Part shown: positions 28,255 to 37,552 of the stretch, in pieces
How the letters are laid out: the number at the start of each line of letters is the position of its first letter
Numbering within the stretch: the first letter of the stretch is position 1
Assembly (NCBI RefSeq): GCF_019599545.1
Contig: NZ_JAIEZV010000001.1
Coordinates: 248,001 to 312,000, forward strand
Direction of reading: 5' to 3'
DNA: 64,000 nucleotides
Source of the DNA: Halobacillus sp. Nhm2S1
GTDB taxonomy: Bacteria; Bacillota; Bacilli; Bacillales; Halobacillaceae
The notes under the pieces: generated by a model
The model's input: only the letters and a program-made list of their open reading frames with translations
The model's database searches: none
Told to the model about the DNA's origin: nothing
Translations under genes and position numbers: made by a program

Positions 28255-30518
28255 TATGAAGACTCCCTTCGCACCGTATGCCATGCTTTTTCTAAGTCGA
28301 CGAGCTCAAGTTCATTCATATCTTCCGCTTCATTCTCCATTATTCGAATGGCCTGGAATTGAATCGCTTCGTTCACAAGATTATTAATGAAGCGTCCATT
28401 CCCTCTGACTTTGTGATCCGTGTACTTTTCTAAGAGGAATGACTCCGCCCATTCATTAAAATGATACCCGTATTGTTGTGCCTGATAGTGAGTCATGGCA
28501 ATCAACTCGTCCTCGGTATAATCCGGAAAGTGGAAGTACTTTTTGAACCTTGAAGACAAACCTGGGTTGCTCTCTACCAACTGCTCCATCTCGCGTTGAT
28601 AACCAGCAAGGACAACGACAAGGTTTTCGTTGTGTTTGGTCATTTCGTCGACGAGGGTTTCAATGGCTTCTTTGCCAAAATCATCTCTCCCTCCGTTGTA
28701 CAACGCATAAGCTTCATCAATGAACAAGACACCACCGAGCGCTTCTCTGATTTTCCGTTTTGTTTTTATGGCTGTCTGACCTACATAACCGGCCACAAGA
28801 TCGCTTCTCGAGACGACCACAGTATGACCTCTCTTCAACAACCCGCATTCTTTCAAAACGTCTGCATAGATTTCTGCCACCGTTGTCTTTCCGGTTCCTG
28901 GGTTTCCTGAAAATACGGAATGCAGTTGGATAGGGACGACAGGATATCCTTTTTCTTTCCTCTTTTGCTGGGCTTGAACGAAAGATGAAAGTTTTTTTAC
29001 TTCTTCTTTTACATTGGACAACCCGATCAGTTCATCCAGTCGTTGTATTGGAGAACGTTCGTCTTCATCTGTTTTCAAATCCCATGCAAGGTCTTCTGAG
29101 GATATCCTCATATGATCGAGCCAATGGTGTTTATCCTGTTCGGCTTCTTTCGCTCCTTTTTGGAATACGGTCTTCAAAACCAAGTTTTTGACCGTACGAG
29201 CATTTCCGAATGAGTCATCCACACGCTCTCGATCAATAAGCGAGGTGAATTCGTTTAATGCAGCAGTTGTGAAAAAGAAATCGTTGTCAGTCGCCGTCTG
29301 CTCAGCGATCGTCAACAGTTCATCCATGTGATAATCAGGGAGTTCGATATGGTTTTGTTCAGGGAAACGACTGCGGAGGCCTGGATTCGACCATAAAAAC
29401 TGACGCATTTCTTCTGGATAACCAGCAAGAATCACCGCGAATCTGCCTCCGTATTCTTTGCTCGTCATCGCAGAAACAAGGGTGTCAATGACCGCCTGAC
29501 CATAATCATTTCCTGTTTGACCTTCCCTTTTCAAGCTGTATGCTTCGTCGATGAACAACACACCACCGATCGCTTGTTTCACGTAATTCATCGTATTCTC
29601 TTCACTTTGCCCGACATAAGATCCGACAAGGTGAGACCGATTCACTTCCACGACTTCTTTCGTATCTAAAATTCCAAGCTCATGATAAATATTAGCAAGC
29701 AGCCGAGCAATCGTTGTTTTTCCAGTCCCTGGGTTTCCAGTAATAATCATATGTAATCCAGGTTCATCTACCATGGAAAAACCATAGCTCTTTCTCTGCT
29801 GCTGGTATCTTAAAAAGTGATAATACCGGCGAATATACGTTTTCACATCACGCAATCCTACCATCTGATCGAATGCTTCCAAAGGATTTTGAATGGATTG
29901 ATCTGTCAGGAAGCTTGGCAATCTTTTGTATATCTCATCCTGATTATCCGAGAGGCGTCTTGTTCGTTCATTGATTTCCTTGACGGGAACTCGAATACGC
30001 CTATTTTCAATGGAATTAATGGCTTCTTCCAACATTTGTTCCAAATCAGACAATTCCTCATATACGTCCTGATAAAGGCTCAAACGGCTGGAAGCGTCTA
30101 TGATTGTTTTTTTGGCTAGGTCTTGGTCCCACTGCTCCTTCAAATCACAAACATCAGAATAAATGGCTTTTGCTTTTTTAGCTTTTGCTGAATCATGATC
30201 CGTTTCATGAAGGATCCACTGATCAAGAGGTGTTTTTTTCAATAATGTATAGGCCTGCATCAACTGTTGAGACTCATATAACTCCGCTACTAAGGGATGT
30301 GAAGGATTGAGAACCCGTGCCTCATCAATGAACTGCTCAGCTAGAGCATCATCTCCAGGGTGTCTTTTAATCCGATGGTAAGCAAGCGTCACATAGAGCA
30401 ATGCTTTAGCTTCTTTCTCCTGTTCCCCATCCGTTTGGTCCATATATCGTAAAGCTTCCACTTCGGAAATAGGAGGCTGTTGTTCTAAACTGTCCCACTG
30501 TTTCAGTTGTTCTAACAT
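28254..30518 (-). CDS. Tandem AAA ATPase of the CbxX/SpoVK type
   Basis: A protein of about 754 residues with an all-helical N-terminal region (1-210, TPR-like in places: ALLYVTLAYHRIKRH, DEARVLNPSHPLVAELYE) and two CbxX/CfqX-type AAA modules. Walker A motifs GNPGTGKTT are at about 261-269 and 538-546. Walker B motifs are GGVLFIDEAYSL and GGVLFIDEAYAL, and the arginine regions are SNPGLRSRF and SNPGLSSRF. Both modules look catalytically intact. It is translationally coupled to yneP and yneQ. I know no characterised function; remodelling of a protein complex, perhaps in sporulation by analogy to SpoVK, is inference. The ATG at 30518 has AAGGA ten bases upstream; an ATG two codons earlier is possible. 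Confidence 0.82.
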   Translation of the reverse strand: MLEQLKQWDSLEQQPPISEVEALRYMDQTDGEQEKEAKALLYVTLAYHRIKRHPGDDALAEQFIDEARVLNPSHPLVAELYESQQLMQAYTLLKKTPLDQWILHETDHDSAKAKKAKAIYSDVCDLKEQWDQDLAKKTIIDASSRLSLYQDVYEELSDLEQMLEEAINSIENRRIRVPVKEINERTRRLSDNQDEIYKRLPSFLTDQSIQNPLEAFDQMVGLRDVKTYIRRYYHFLRYQQQRKSYGFSMVDEPGLHMIITGNPGTGKTTIARLLANIYHELGILDTKEVVEVNRSHLVGSYVGQSEENTMNYVKQAIGGVLFIDEAYSLKREGQTGNDYGQAVIDTLVSAMTSKEYGGRFAVILAGYPEEMRQFLWSNPGLRSRFPEQNHIELPDYHMDELLTIAEQTATDNDFFFTTAALNEFTSLIDRERVDDSFGNARTVKNLVLKTVFQKGAKEAEQDKHHWLDHMRISSEDLAWDLKTDEDERSPIQRLDELIGLSNVKEEVKKLSSFVQAQQKRKEKGYPVVPIQLHSVFSGNPGTGKTTVAEIYADVLKECGLLKRGHTVVVSRSDLVAGYVGQTAIKTKRKIREALGGVLFIDEAYALYNGGRDDFGKEAIETLVDEMTKHNENLVVVLAGYQREMEQLVESNPGLSSRFKKYFHFPDYTEDELIAMTHYQAQQYGYHFNEWAESFLLEKYTDHKVRGNGRFINNLVNEAIQFQAIRIMENEAEDMNELELVDLEKAWHTVRRESS

Positions 30519-30609
30519 CTTCATCACTTCCTTTTCTATCGCCGATATCCATTTTATCATAGTCGAGATTTAATGTAGATGAAGATGCATTAGAGCTTAG
30601 ATAAGGTAA

Positions 30610-30641
30610 AACAACCGCTCCTCAATAGAGAAGCGGTTGTT
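30610..30641 (-). terminator. Terminator of tlp
   Basis: AACAACCGCT and AGCGGTTGTT form a perfect ten-base stem followed by TTTACC on the minus strand, eight bases after the tlp stop. Confidence 0.75.
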
Positions 30642-30648
30642 GAGTACG

Positions 30649-30894
30649 TTAATATTGTTGATGACGGGCTTCGTCCTTAATTTCATCACGCATAGCTTCT
30701 AACGATTGGTTTCTTCGTTTATTTTTCTTTTCGATATTTCTCTTTTCTTCTTCCGTTGCAAACCGCAAGGCATCGTGGGAAGCTTCAATGTTCTCAATCG
30801 TATTCGTCACTTTTTCTTGGAGACGATCCACGTTGTCTGCGCGATTGTCAGGATTTGGTTTTTGGTTCGCCATGTGCTGTTGTTTATGGGACAT
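30649..30894 (-). CDS. tlp: Small acid-soluble spore protein Tlp
   Basis: An 81-residue, highly charged, helix-forming spore core protein. NPDNRADNVDRLQEKVTNTI and SHDALRFATEEEKRNIEKKN are characteristic of Tlp, a forespore-specific minor SASP. B. subtilis Tlp is 83 residues. The ATG at 30894 follows AGGAGGGG at seven bases. Expression in the forespore is expected from the family. Confidence 0.92.
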   Translation of the reverse strand: MSHKQQHMANQKPNPDNRADNVDRLQEKVTNTIENIEASHDALRFATEEEKRNIEKKNKRRNQSLEAMRDEIKDEARHQQY

Positions 30895-30980
30895 GTTCGT
30901 ACCCCTCCTGTAAGTTTCAATAGACCCTTGATGAGTCATTCTTTACTTTTCCCAGGAAGGAGACGAATTATCAAAAGAAA

Positions 30981-31004
30981 AAGGAAGGAGCATGCTCCTT
31001 CCTT
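30981..31004. terminator. Terminator of the FbpB-like gene
   Basis: AAGGAAGGAGCATGCTCCTT CCTT is a perfect 24-base palindrome with A-rich and T-rich flanks. It lies downstream of the small FbpB-like gene on the minus strand. Confidence 0.75.
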
Positions 31005-31042
31005 TTTTGATTACCTAGTTTATGTACAGAAACAAACCCCGT

Positions 31043-31186
31043 TTACGATGGGATCTGTTTCATGCGCTCATTATGACGCTTCTCAATCCGTTCATCAATT
31101 TGATCCAACAATTTTTGATCAGCTTTGATGGAGCGGATATTTTCTTTTACACGTTCTTCAAAAGATATGCTCTTGTGTTTTCTCAT
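31043..31186 (-). CDS. FbpB-family small basic protein
   Basis: A 47-residue basic protein, MRKHKSISFEERVKENIRSI at the start and a Lys/Arg/Glu-rich helix after. It matches the FbpB family of small basic proteins; B. subtilis FbpB helps the FsrA sRNA spare iron when iron is scarce. AAGGAGAG lies seven bases upstream of the ATG and its own terminator follows. I see no clear Fur box, so regulation is unknown. It lies between tlp and yneN. Confidence 0.75.
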   Translation of the reverse strand: MRKHKSISFEERVKENIRSIKADQKLLDQIDERIEKRHNERMKQIPS

Positions 31187-31237
31187 GGATATCTCTCCTT
31201 TTATAGGTAGGATTTCCATGATTTGATAAAAGTATTC

Positions 31238-31810
31238 CTATTCCAGCGCATTTTTCTTCTCTTCCATCATTTCGTAGGTCATCGGCCCAACAATTCTTGG
31301 CTCTTGAATAATGCCATCTATACCGATGAAGTAAGTGGTAGGAATAGAGAGGATTTGGTATGTCTGATTAATTTCAAGTTCCTTGTCCAACAGGATAGGG
31401 AATGTGTAATTTCCGTCTTTAACAAACCGATCAACATCTTCCGTTTTTTTCTCAGTACCGGTACCGTTAACAGCCAAAATGACCACTTCTTCTCCATATT
31501 TTTCATGAAACTTCTGCATTTCAGGCATTTCTTCTCGGCAAGGTGGACACCATGTGGCCCAGTAATTTAAGAAAACTTTTTTCCCGCGGTAATCAGAAAG
31601 GTTAACGGTCTCCCCGTTCAGTGTTTCTAAGCTGAAATCCGGAGCTTTCTCCCCTACTTGTAATCCGTCGGGGGCGTTAGGCGCAACCATCCCTGTTTCC
31701 TGAGTTGCAGAAGGTTTTTGTTGTTCCACCTCATCTTTTTCAGAAAAGGTTGTAAAAATAACTAAACCTAAAAGTATAAGTAAGAAAACCGTTGCCAACC
31801 ACTGTTTCAT
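31238..31810 (-). CDS. yneN: Thiol-disulfide oxidoreductase YneN (ResA/TlpA-like)
   Basis: A 190-residue membrane-anchored thioredoxin-like protein. MKQWLATVFLLILLGLVIFT is the anchor, a 35-residue linker follows, and the extracytoplasmic domain has the active site NYWATWCPPCREEMPE near residue 97 and the cis-Pro loop LSIPTTYFI. It probably exchanges disulfides in secreted or membrane proteins; a ResA-like role in cytochrome c maturation is possible given ccdA and ccdC nearby. The ATG at 31810 has GGAGG at eight bases; longer frames lack a site. Confidence 0.88.
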   Translation of the reverse strand: MKQWLATVFLLILLGLVIFTTFSEKDEVEQQKPSATQETGMVAPNAPDGLQVGEKAPDFSLETLNGETVNLSDYRGKKVFLNYWATWCPPCREEMPEMQKFHEKYGEEVVILAVNGTGTEKKTEDVDRFVKDGNYTFPILLDKELEINQTYQILSIPTTYFIGIDGIIQEPRIVGPMTYEMMEEKKNALE

Positions 31811-31936
31811 GATGATAGCCTCCGTCCATGATTCCAAACGTATGTGTATTATGTATAAGAATATAGAAAACCATTTATGCTTGTAAAGCTTTAACGGAAA
31901 ATGCAACAATATTGTATTGATGTTTTTTTATATACT

Positions 31937-31961
31937 TTTCGGAGTTGCTACTAAGTATAAA
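31937..31961 (+). repeat. Short dispersed repeat, copy 3
   Basis: TTTCGGAGTTGCTACTAAGT with ATAAA after it equals copy 1 (1904-1928) except for one base, 30 kb away. It lies in the otherwise featureless 250-base gap between yneN and the aconitase terminator. Confidence 0.55.
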
Positions 31962-32060
31962 GAAAGATCATAAGGGTTCCTGTAGGGACTTGAACTTTCT
32001 TCTTTCATCAGTGATCGTGTCCTATTGTGATGATCGAACACATGGTTTACGAAGAATAAA

Positions 32061-32088
32061 AAGATCGCCCTTTAGAAAGGGCGATCTT
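32061..32088 (-). terminator. Terminator of acnA
   Basis: AAGATCGCCCTTT and AAAGGGCGATCTT form a perfect 13-base stem, followed by TTTATTC on the minus strand. Confidence 0.9.
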
Positions 32089-32099
32089 CAGAAAGAAAT

Positions 32100-34805
32100 T
32101 TAGTTCAATTTGTTACGTAGAACCATTTGTAGAATACCACCATGACGGTAGTAATCGACTTCCACTTCACTGTCGAAGCGGGCAATGACTTCAAATTCTT
32201 TCTTATTGCCATCTTCATCTGTTGCTGTCACTTTGACATGATCACGAGGTTTAACATCTTCGCCGACTTCGATATCGAATGTTTCACGACCCGTCAAACC
32301 AAGAGACTCGATGCTGTCTTCCGGCTTGAATTGCAATGGAAGAACACCCATCATGACAAGGTTTGAACGGTGGATACGCTCGAAGCTTTCAGCGATGACT
32401 GTCTTAATTCCAAGTAGATCTGTCCCCTTGGCAGCCCAGTCACGTGAGCTTCCCATTCCGTAATCATTACCTGCAATAACCATCAATGGAGTTTGGTCTT
32501 GCTGGTACTTCATAGCCGCTGTATAGATTGGCATTACTTCTTCTGTCGGCCAGTAAGTAGTGAAACCACCTTCTGTGCCAGGAGCTAATTGGTTACGGAT
32601 ACGGATATTTGCAAACGTACCGCGCATCATAACTTCATGGTTACCACGACGAGAGCCGTAAGAGTTGAAGTTACGAGGACTTACACCATTGTCTTGCAAG
32701 TACTCACCTGCAGGCATATCTTTTGGAATCGCTCCCGCTGGAGAGATATGGTCTGTGGTTACAGAATCACCGAATTGACCGATGACACGCATCCCTTCCA
32801 ATGGTTTAACGGTTTCAGGTTCACTGGAAAGCCCTTCAAAGAACGGAGGGTTCTGAATGTATGTGGATTTATCGTTCCAATCATACAATGGCTCATCCGT
32901 TGTTTCGATTTCGTTCCATTTTTCATTCGAGTTGAATACATTCTCATACTCTTTACGGAAGATTTCTGGAGTAACAACACGGGAAATTTCTGATTTAATT
33001 TCTTCCTGAGAAGGCCATATGTCATTGAAATAAACATCGTTTCCTTCACTGTCTGTTCCGATCGGTTCATTCTTCAGATCGATATCCACCGTACCCGCAA
33101 GTGCATAAGCAACCACTAATGGCGGTGAAGCCAGGTAGTTGGCTTTTACTAGAGGATGAATACGACCTTCGAAGTTCCGGTTACCGGACAAGACAGAAGA
33201 TGCTGTCAAATCACTGTCAGCAATCGCTTTCTCGATCTCTGGCAGTAACGGGCCGGAGTTACCGATACATGTCGTACATCCATATCCAACAAGGTTGAAT
33301 CCTAGATCGTTCAAATAAGTCATCAGCCCTGAATCTTCAAGGTAGCGAGTAACAACCTTGGACCCTGGTGCTAATGATGTTTTCACGTAGTCTGGAACCT
33401 GCAAGCCTTTTTCGATCGCTTTCTTAGCGACGAGACCTGCGCCAAGCATAACGTGTGGGTTGGACGTGTTCGTACAAGAAGTGATGGCAGCAATCGCAAG
33501 AGCACCAGTCTTCATGACGGACTTATCTCCATTATCGAACTTCACTTCTACTTCTTTGTCGAACTCAGATTTGTCCAAGCCAAAGCCGTGGTTCCCAGCC
33601 GGCCCCGTGATCGCTTTTTCAAAGGACTCTTTCATTTGAGAAAGAGGGATCAAATCTTGAGGGCGTTTTGGTCCGGATAAGTTCGGCTCTAATTCACCGA
33701 GATCGATTTCAACTAGTGATGTGAATTCCGGATCCTCGAAGGAAGGATCATACCACAAGCTGTTTTTCTTGCAGTATTCTTCTACAAGCTTGATTTGCTC
33801 TTCGCTGCGGCCTGTAAGACGAAGGTACTCAAGAGACTCTCCATCAACCGGGAAGAAACCACATGTCGCACCGTATTCAGGAGCCATGTTGGAAATCGTT
33901 GCACGATCAGCCAGTGGCATTTCCTGCAACCCTGGTCCGAAGAATTCAACGAATTTACCGACTACGTTTTGTTCACGTAGCTTTTGAGTGACTTTCAGTG
34001 CTAAGTCTGTAGCTGTTGTTCCTTGTGGGAAGCTTCCATTCAGCTTCACTCCAATGACTTCTGGAGCTGGGAAGTAAGACGGCTGACCGAGCATTCCAGC
34101 TTCGGCTTCAATACCACCAACACCCCAACCTAGGACACCAAGACCATTGATCATCGTTGTATGTGAGTCGGTTCCGACAAGTGTATCAGGATAAGTATCA
34201 TAAGAGCCGTTCTCGTTTTCTTTCGCGTGAACGACATTTGCGATGTATTCAAGGTTTACCTGGTGAACAATACCTGTTGCAGGTGGAACTGCACGATAGT
34301 TATCGAACGCTTTTTGAGCCCAGTGCAGGAATTCATAACGCTCTTCATTTCGTTCGAATTCAAGTTCCATGTTCACATTCAAGGCATCAGGAGTACCGTA
34401 CTTGTCTACTTGTACAGAGTGGTCAATGACAAGATCAACAGGAACTTCCGGGTTAATTTTGTCAGGGCTTCCTCCCATATCCACCATCGCTTTTCTAAGA
34501 GATGCCAGATCGACCACGGCAGGTACGCCGGTAAAGTCTTGCAGAATAACGCGGGAAGGTTTAAATGGAACATCTTCCCCTTTTGATTTTTCAGTTCCCC
34601 AGTTTGCTAGACTCTCGACATGATCATCGTTGATGACGCGTCCGTCGTGTTGACGTAATAGAGATTCTAGTAGGATACGGATGGAGAAAGGTAGACGGGA
34701 AATCTTACCATGTCCCGCATCTTCTAAGGCTTTCAAATCGTAATAGTTGTACGTTTGGCCATTGAGTTCAAATTGTTTGCGAGCATTAAAAGCATTGCTA
34801 GCCAT
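32100..34805 (-). CDS. citB: Aconitate hydratase (AcnA/CitB)
   Basis: A 901-residue aconitase of the IRP/AcnA type, interconverting citrate and isocitrate in the TCA cycle. The cluster cysteines are in TSCTNTSNP and [31 protein letters not shown] is the substrate block, and the swivelling C-terminal domain has [13 protein letters not shown]. subtilis CitB is 909 residues and also binds RNA when it loses its cluster. Many Asp/Glu residues at the surface fit a salt-adapted proteome. The ATG has GAGGGGG upstream. The leader carries a small ORF and a hairpin. Confidence 0.97.
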   Translation of the reverse strand: MASNAFNARKQFELNGQTYNYYDLKALEDAGHGKISRLPFSIRILLESLLRQHDGRVINDDHVESLANWGTEKSKGEDVPFKPSRVILQDFTGVPAVVDLASLRKAMVDMGGSPDKINPEVPVDLVIDHSVQVDKYGTPDALNVNMELEFERNEERYEFLHWAQKAFDNYRAVPPATGIVHQVNLEYIANVVHAKENENGSYDTYPDTLVGTDSHTTMINGLGVLGWGVGGIEAEAGMLGQPSYFPAPEVIGVKLNGSFPQGTTATDLALKVTQKLREQNVVGKFVEFFGPGLQEMPLADRATISNMAPEYGATCGFFPVDGESLEYLRLTGRSEEQIKLVEEYCKKNSLWYDPSFEDPEFTSLVEIDLGELEPNLSGPKRPQDLIPLSQMKESFEKAITGPAGNHGFGLDKSEFDKEVEVKFDNGDKSVMKTGALAIAAITSCTNTSNPHVMLGAGLVAKKAIEKGLQVPDYVKTSLAPGSKVVTRYLEDSGLMTYLNDLGFNLVGYGCTTCIGNSGPLLPEIEKAIADSDLTASSVLSGNRNFEGRIHPLVKANYLASPPLVVAYALAGTVDIDLKNEPIGTDSEGNDVYFNDIWPSQEEIKSEISRVVTPEIFRKEYENVFNSNEKWNEIETTDEPLYDWNDKSTYIQNPPFFEGLSSEPETVKPLEGMRVIGQFGDSVTTDHISPAGAIPKDMPAGEYLQDNGVSPRNFNSYGSRRGNHEVMMRGTFANIRIRNQLAPGTEGGFTTYWPTEEVMPIYTAAMKYQQDQTPLMVIAGNDYGMGSSRDWAAKGTDLLGIKTVIAESFERIHRSNLVMMGVLPLQFKPEDSIESLGLTGRETFDIEVGEDVKPRDHVKVTATDEDGNKKEFEVIARFDSEVEVDYYRHGGILQMVLRNKLN

Positions 34806-34836
34806 ATTCCTTTTACCCCCTCATCAATATTCAATA

Positions 34837-34858
34837 GTGAACCTTTTTAAGGTTTCAC
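34837..34858 (-). promoter_or_regulatory. Hairpin in the aconitase 5' leader
   Basis: On the minus strand GTGAAACCTT and AAGGTTCAC pair with one bulged A and a three-base loop, between a 9-codon leader ORF and the citB ribosome site. There is no T-run, so it is not a terminator. B. subtilis CitB is reported to bind the leader of its own mRNA, so a regulatory hairpin is plausible. Confidence 0.45.
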
Positions 34859-34876
34859 CATTCCCCAAATTTTCAT
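34847..34876 (-). CDS. Possible 9-residue leader peptide upstream of citB
   Basis: ATG at 34876 opens MKIWGMVKP and stops with TAA inside the leader hairpin. AAGGAG lies seven bases upstream, a better site than many real genes have. It counts only if transcription starts upstream of about 34890. A TTTACT/TACAAT pair around 34922-34950 would allow this, whereas the TATACA at 34889-34894 would not. Confidence 0.35.
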   Translation of the reverse strand: MKIWGMVKP

Positions 34877-35082
34877 ATTTGTTCTCCTTGTATAGAACAA
34901 GTTCACAAATCTGCAATCCTTATTGTAAATGAAAACGATTTATAAGTAAAATGAATGACCACAAATTTTTCTGAATTCGATAAATTTTATACAAAAACCT
35001 ACAAAAACGCATGCTTGTATTTAAAGTGTCAACCTTTTATAATGAATTTAGATAAGTCCAAGATAATGAAACAGGTGATAAT

Positions 35083-35511
35083 ATGTCAGGTGGATTTGCC
35101 CTATTTATCGTTGGGTGGATTGTCATCATGGTTGGTCTGATGAGCATTGGCGGCTTCTTTATGTTCCGCAAATTCCTGAAGCGTCTTCCGAAAGAAGACG
35201 GAAAATCAATCATTGACTGGGAAGAGTATTATGTGGACAAGACAAAGCACATGTGGTCTGCAGAACAAAAAGACTTATTGGAAGAGTTGATTTCTCCCGT
35301 TCCAGAGCTCTTCCGGGATGTAGCAAGGCAGAAGATCGCTGGACGTATAGGAGAAATCGCGCTGCAGAAAAAGAAAAAGAAAATCACACAGGAGATTTTA
35401 ATCGAGGGCTACATACGTGCCACCCCGAAACGGGATCACAAGTTTCTTGTCAAAAAGTTAGAAGAGAAAAAAATAGACATGAGCCCTTACGACCCACTAA
35501 TTGAACGCTAA
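35083..35511 (+). CDS. yneK: DUF2621 membrane protein YneK
   Basis: A 142-residue protein with one N-terminal membrane helix (FALFIVGWIVIMVGLMSIGGFFMF) and a charged cytoplasmic domain (DWEEYYVDKTKHMWS, KKKKKITQEILIEGYIRATPKRD). It matches YneK by sequence type and place beside citB. The function is unknown. AGGTGATAAT precedes the ATG. Confidence 0.85.
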   Translation: MSGGFALFIVGWIVIMVGLMSIGGFFMFRKFLKRLPKEDGKSIIDWEEYYVDKTKHMWSAEQKDLLEELISPVPELFRDVARQKIAGRIGEIALQKKKKKITQEILIEGYIRATPKRDHKFLVKKLEEKKIDMSPYDPLIER

Positions 35512-35542
35512 AAAGGACCCGGCTTAAGCCAGGTCCTTTTTT
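35511..35542. terminator. Bidirectional terminator yneK / ccdC
   Basis: AAAAGGACCCGGCTT and AAGCCAGGTCCTTTT pair with one mismatch, with T-runs on both outgoing sides. It overlaps the ccdC stop. Confidence 0.85.
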
Positions 35543-36006
35543 AATTCCAACTTTTTTTCCAAATGTAAGTATTGCTTCAACATGGCCATCCGCCATGTCA
35601 TGATCATCCCGAAAGCGAGTAGAAAGAACATTCCACTCGTTTCCCCAAGGGAGACATGCTGTCCTATAATGAGCTTGAAAACAATTCGTAAAATCAGCAG
35701 ACCAAAAAGGATAAATACAAAAGCCCTTGATGGTTTCAAATAAATATCTCCATCCCTCACTTCAAATTTTGAAGTGCGAATGAGGAAAATGGAAAAAATA
35801 ACTCCAATGAGAATGGCTTCCATTACTTGGGTCCATTCAACTCGGAACACCGGAAACACGAACATGAGAGCTCCTGTGCTCATCATGAAAGGTGGTAGAA
35901 TGATCTTTTTTACACTTGCCGGTTTTTTTGCCGCCCGCAATCGGACGAAAATCATAGCCGTAGCCATGCCGGCCGCAACAATAGTGCTTGCAATTAACCA
36001 AAACAT
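35524..36006 (-). CDS. ccdC: Cytochrome c biogenesis protein CcdC (YneJ)
   Basis: A 160-residue membrane protein with about four or five helices, for example IASTIVAAGMATAMIFVRL and AILIGVIFSIFLI. It has the conserved SVKKIILPPFMMSTGALMFV and SGMFFLLAFGMIMTWRMAML of the CcdC family. In B. subtilis it lies in the ccdA-ccdB-ccdC cluster and its role is auxiliary or unclear. The CheY-like ccdB gene is missing here; mrpB lies between ccdC and ccdA instead. Confidence 0.87.
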   Translation of the reverse strand: MFWLIASTIVAAGMATAMIFVRLRAAKKPASVKKIILPPFMMSTGALMFVFPVFRVEWTQVMEAILIGVIFSIFLIRTSKFEVRDGDIYLKPSRAFVFILFGLLILRIVFKLIIGQHVSLGETSGMFFLLAFGMIMTWRMAMLKQYLHLEKKLELKKDLA

Positions 36007-36215
36007 AACGATTCACTCTTTCTACTCTGTCCTTAATATCAGTTTAACGCAAATTCGATGGCATTCAGGACCTGAGCTTCAATAAGGGTTTACAATGAGG
36101 GGGTTTCCATCATTCGCTTATTTAGACATTTGATGATGTCCTCTTTCCAATAGTTTCTATAAATAAGGTGGATGAGACTCGTATCATTAATCAAACGCCG
36201 GCACTGTTGGTATTT

Positions 36216-36644
36216 TTATTCCCTATCGTAGGCAATGGTCAAAATGATCGTCATGGTTACCCCTACAACAGCTAGATACACACCAAGGTCAAACAAAAGG
36301 GCCGTAGCAAGTTCGGTCTTACCTAAGATCGGCAGTTGAAAATAAGCAAACGTTTGCGTGAGGAAAGGCGCGTCAAAAACCATTCCACCAATTCCGGTTG
36401 CTGCCGCCACCATCAATCCTACAGGAATCAAAAAACGGAAATTAATCGGCAAAATTTTCTCCATCGCCTTACTTCCATAAGCCATATACATGAGGATGAT
36501 TGCTGCAGCAGTCATTAAACCACCGATAAACCCTCCACCTGGAGCATTATGGCCAGCAAAAAATAAATAAACGGAAAACCCTAGCAGGATAAAGGCAATA
36601 AGTGTGGTTGTAGTTCTTAATATTATGTCGTTGGTCTGGGTCAT
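36216..36644 (-). CDS. mrpB: MrpB/MnhB-type Na+/H+ antiporter subunit, orphan
   Basis: A 142-residue membrane protein with four helices, matching MrpB (LRTTTTLIAFILLGFSVYLF, GHNAPGGGFIGGLMTAAAIIL, DLGVYLAVVGVTMTIILTI). Normal Mrp antiporters need six or seven subunits encoded together, and no other mrp gene is near. The product may add to an Mrp complex encoded elsewhere or do something else. The ribosome site is AAAGGAG. Its place between ccdC and ccdA is not the B. subtilis arrangement. Confidence 0.85.
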   Translation of the reverse strand: MTQTNDIILRTTTTLIAFILLGFSVYLFFAGHNAPGGGFIGGLMTAAAIILMYMAYGSKAMEKILPINFRFLIPVGLMVAAATGIGGMVFDAPFLTQTFAYFQLPILGKTELATALLFDLGVYLAVVGVTMTIILTIAYDRE

Positions 36645-36710
36645 AAAAAAAGCTCCTTTATTTTTTTCTCTAGTATCATCTTAATACAAATGCTCACTAA
36701 AATCCACGTC

Positions 36711-37412
36711 TTAGAACCCCTGGAAATTAAAGAGTCCAGCAAGGTAGGAAGTAAGCATCGTCATCCAGTCAAAATACAAGGCAATTCCCACTACAATCAT
36801 GATATACCCACCTACTTTTACGATTCCCGCGCTGTGTCTTTTAATCCAGTTCAATTTGCCAATGAAAAAGGACAGGACTAAGAAGGGAATAGAAAAGCCA
36901 AGAGAATAAGATAACATCATGACCAAGAAAAGTTCAGGAGAATCAGCCGCCAACGAAAGCACAGACGCTAATATGGGACCTGTACAAGGCGTCCATCCGA
37001 GTGAAAACGTAAGTCCGATAAGGAATGTACCTATGTAACCAGATGGTCTATTCTTAAAAGTTATCTTTCGGTCTTTCATCAGAAAATCAAAGTTGAATAC
37101 GCCAATAATAACAAACCCAAAGAAAATAATCAGGATGGACCCTAAACGACGGATCACAGGTTCATATTGTATGAAAAACTGCGCAAAAAACGACCCTGAA
37201 AAGCCTAGTATCAAAAAGATTGTCGTAAATCCTAATAAGAACATAACAGTATGGATCAGACTTGCTCTTTTCAACATCCCATTGTCCTCTTTTAATTCAT
37301 TCACACTCATCCCTGTAATATAGGAGAGGAATGCAGGATACAGAGGAAAAACACATGGGGATATAAATGATAAAAAACCTGCTCCGAAAGCAAGGAAAAG
37401 ATTTACCTCCAT
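36711..37412 (-). CDS. ccdA: Cytochrome c biogenesis protein CcdA
   Basis: A 233-residue membrane protein with six helices that passes reducing equivalents across the membrane to ResA-like and StoA-like partners for cytochrome c and spore maturation. The two essential Cys are in FISPCVFPLYPAFLSY and FSLGWTPCTGPIL. The family length is usual. YneN, 5 kb away, is a possible partner. Confidence 0.93.
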   Translation of the reverse strand: MEVNLFLAFGAGFLSFISPCVFPLYPAFLSYITGMSVNELKEDNGMLKRASLIHTVMFLLGFTTIFLILGFSGSFFAQFFIQYEPVIRRLGSILIIFFGFVIIGVFNFDFLMKDRKITFKNRPSGYIGTFLIGLTFSLGWTPCTGPILASVLSLAADSPELFLVMMLSYSLGFSIPFLVLSFFIGKLNWIKRHSAGIVKVGGYIMIVVGIALYFDWMTMLTSYLAGLFNFQGF

Positions 37413-37513
37413 TTAATCATCACACCTTCATTCATTGTCGATTCCTATTGTAACAGAGCTATAGGCCTGACACGATGTTTATCTTGTGAACATCTATAGA
37501 AGTTGTCATAGAG

Positions 37514-37545
37514 AAAGCCTTCTTTCAAGTATGAAAGAAGGCTTT
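37514..37545 (-). terminator. Terminator of yneF
   Basis: AAAGCCTTCTTTC and GAAAGAAGGCTTT form a perfect 13-base stem with a six-base loop, seven bases past the yneF stop. The trailing T-run is short. Confidence 0.75.
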
Positions 37546-37552
37546 AGTGTCA

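Noticed and set aside
34837-34858. An iron-responsive-element (IRE) hairpin before aconitase
   Set aside because: The loop is only three A bases and lacks the CAGUGN loop and bulged C of a true IRE.
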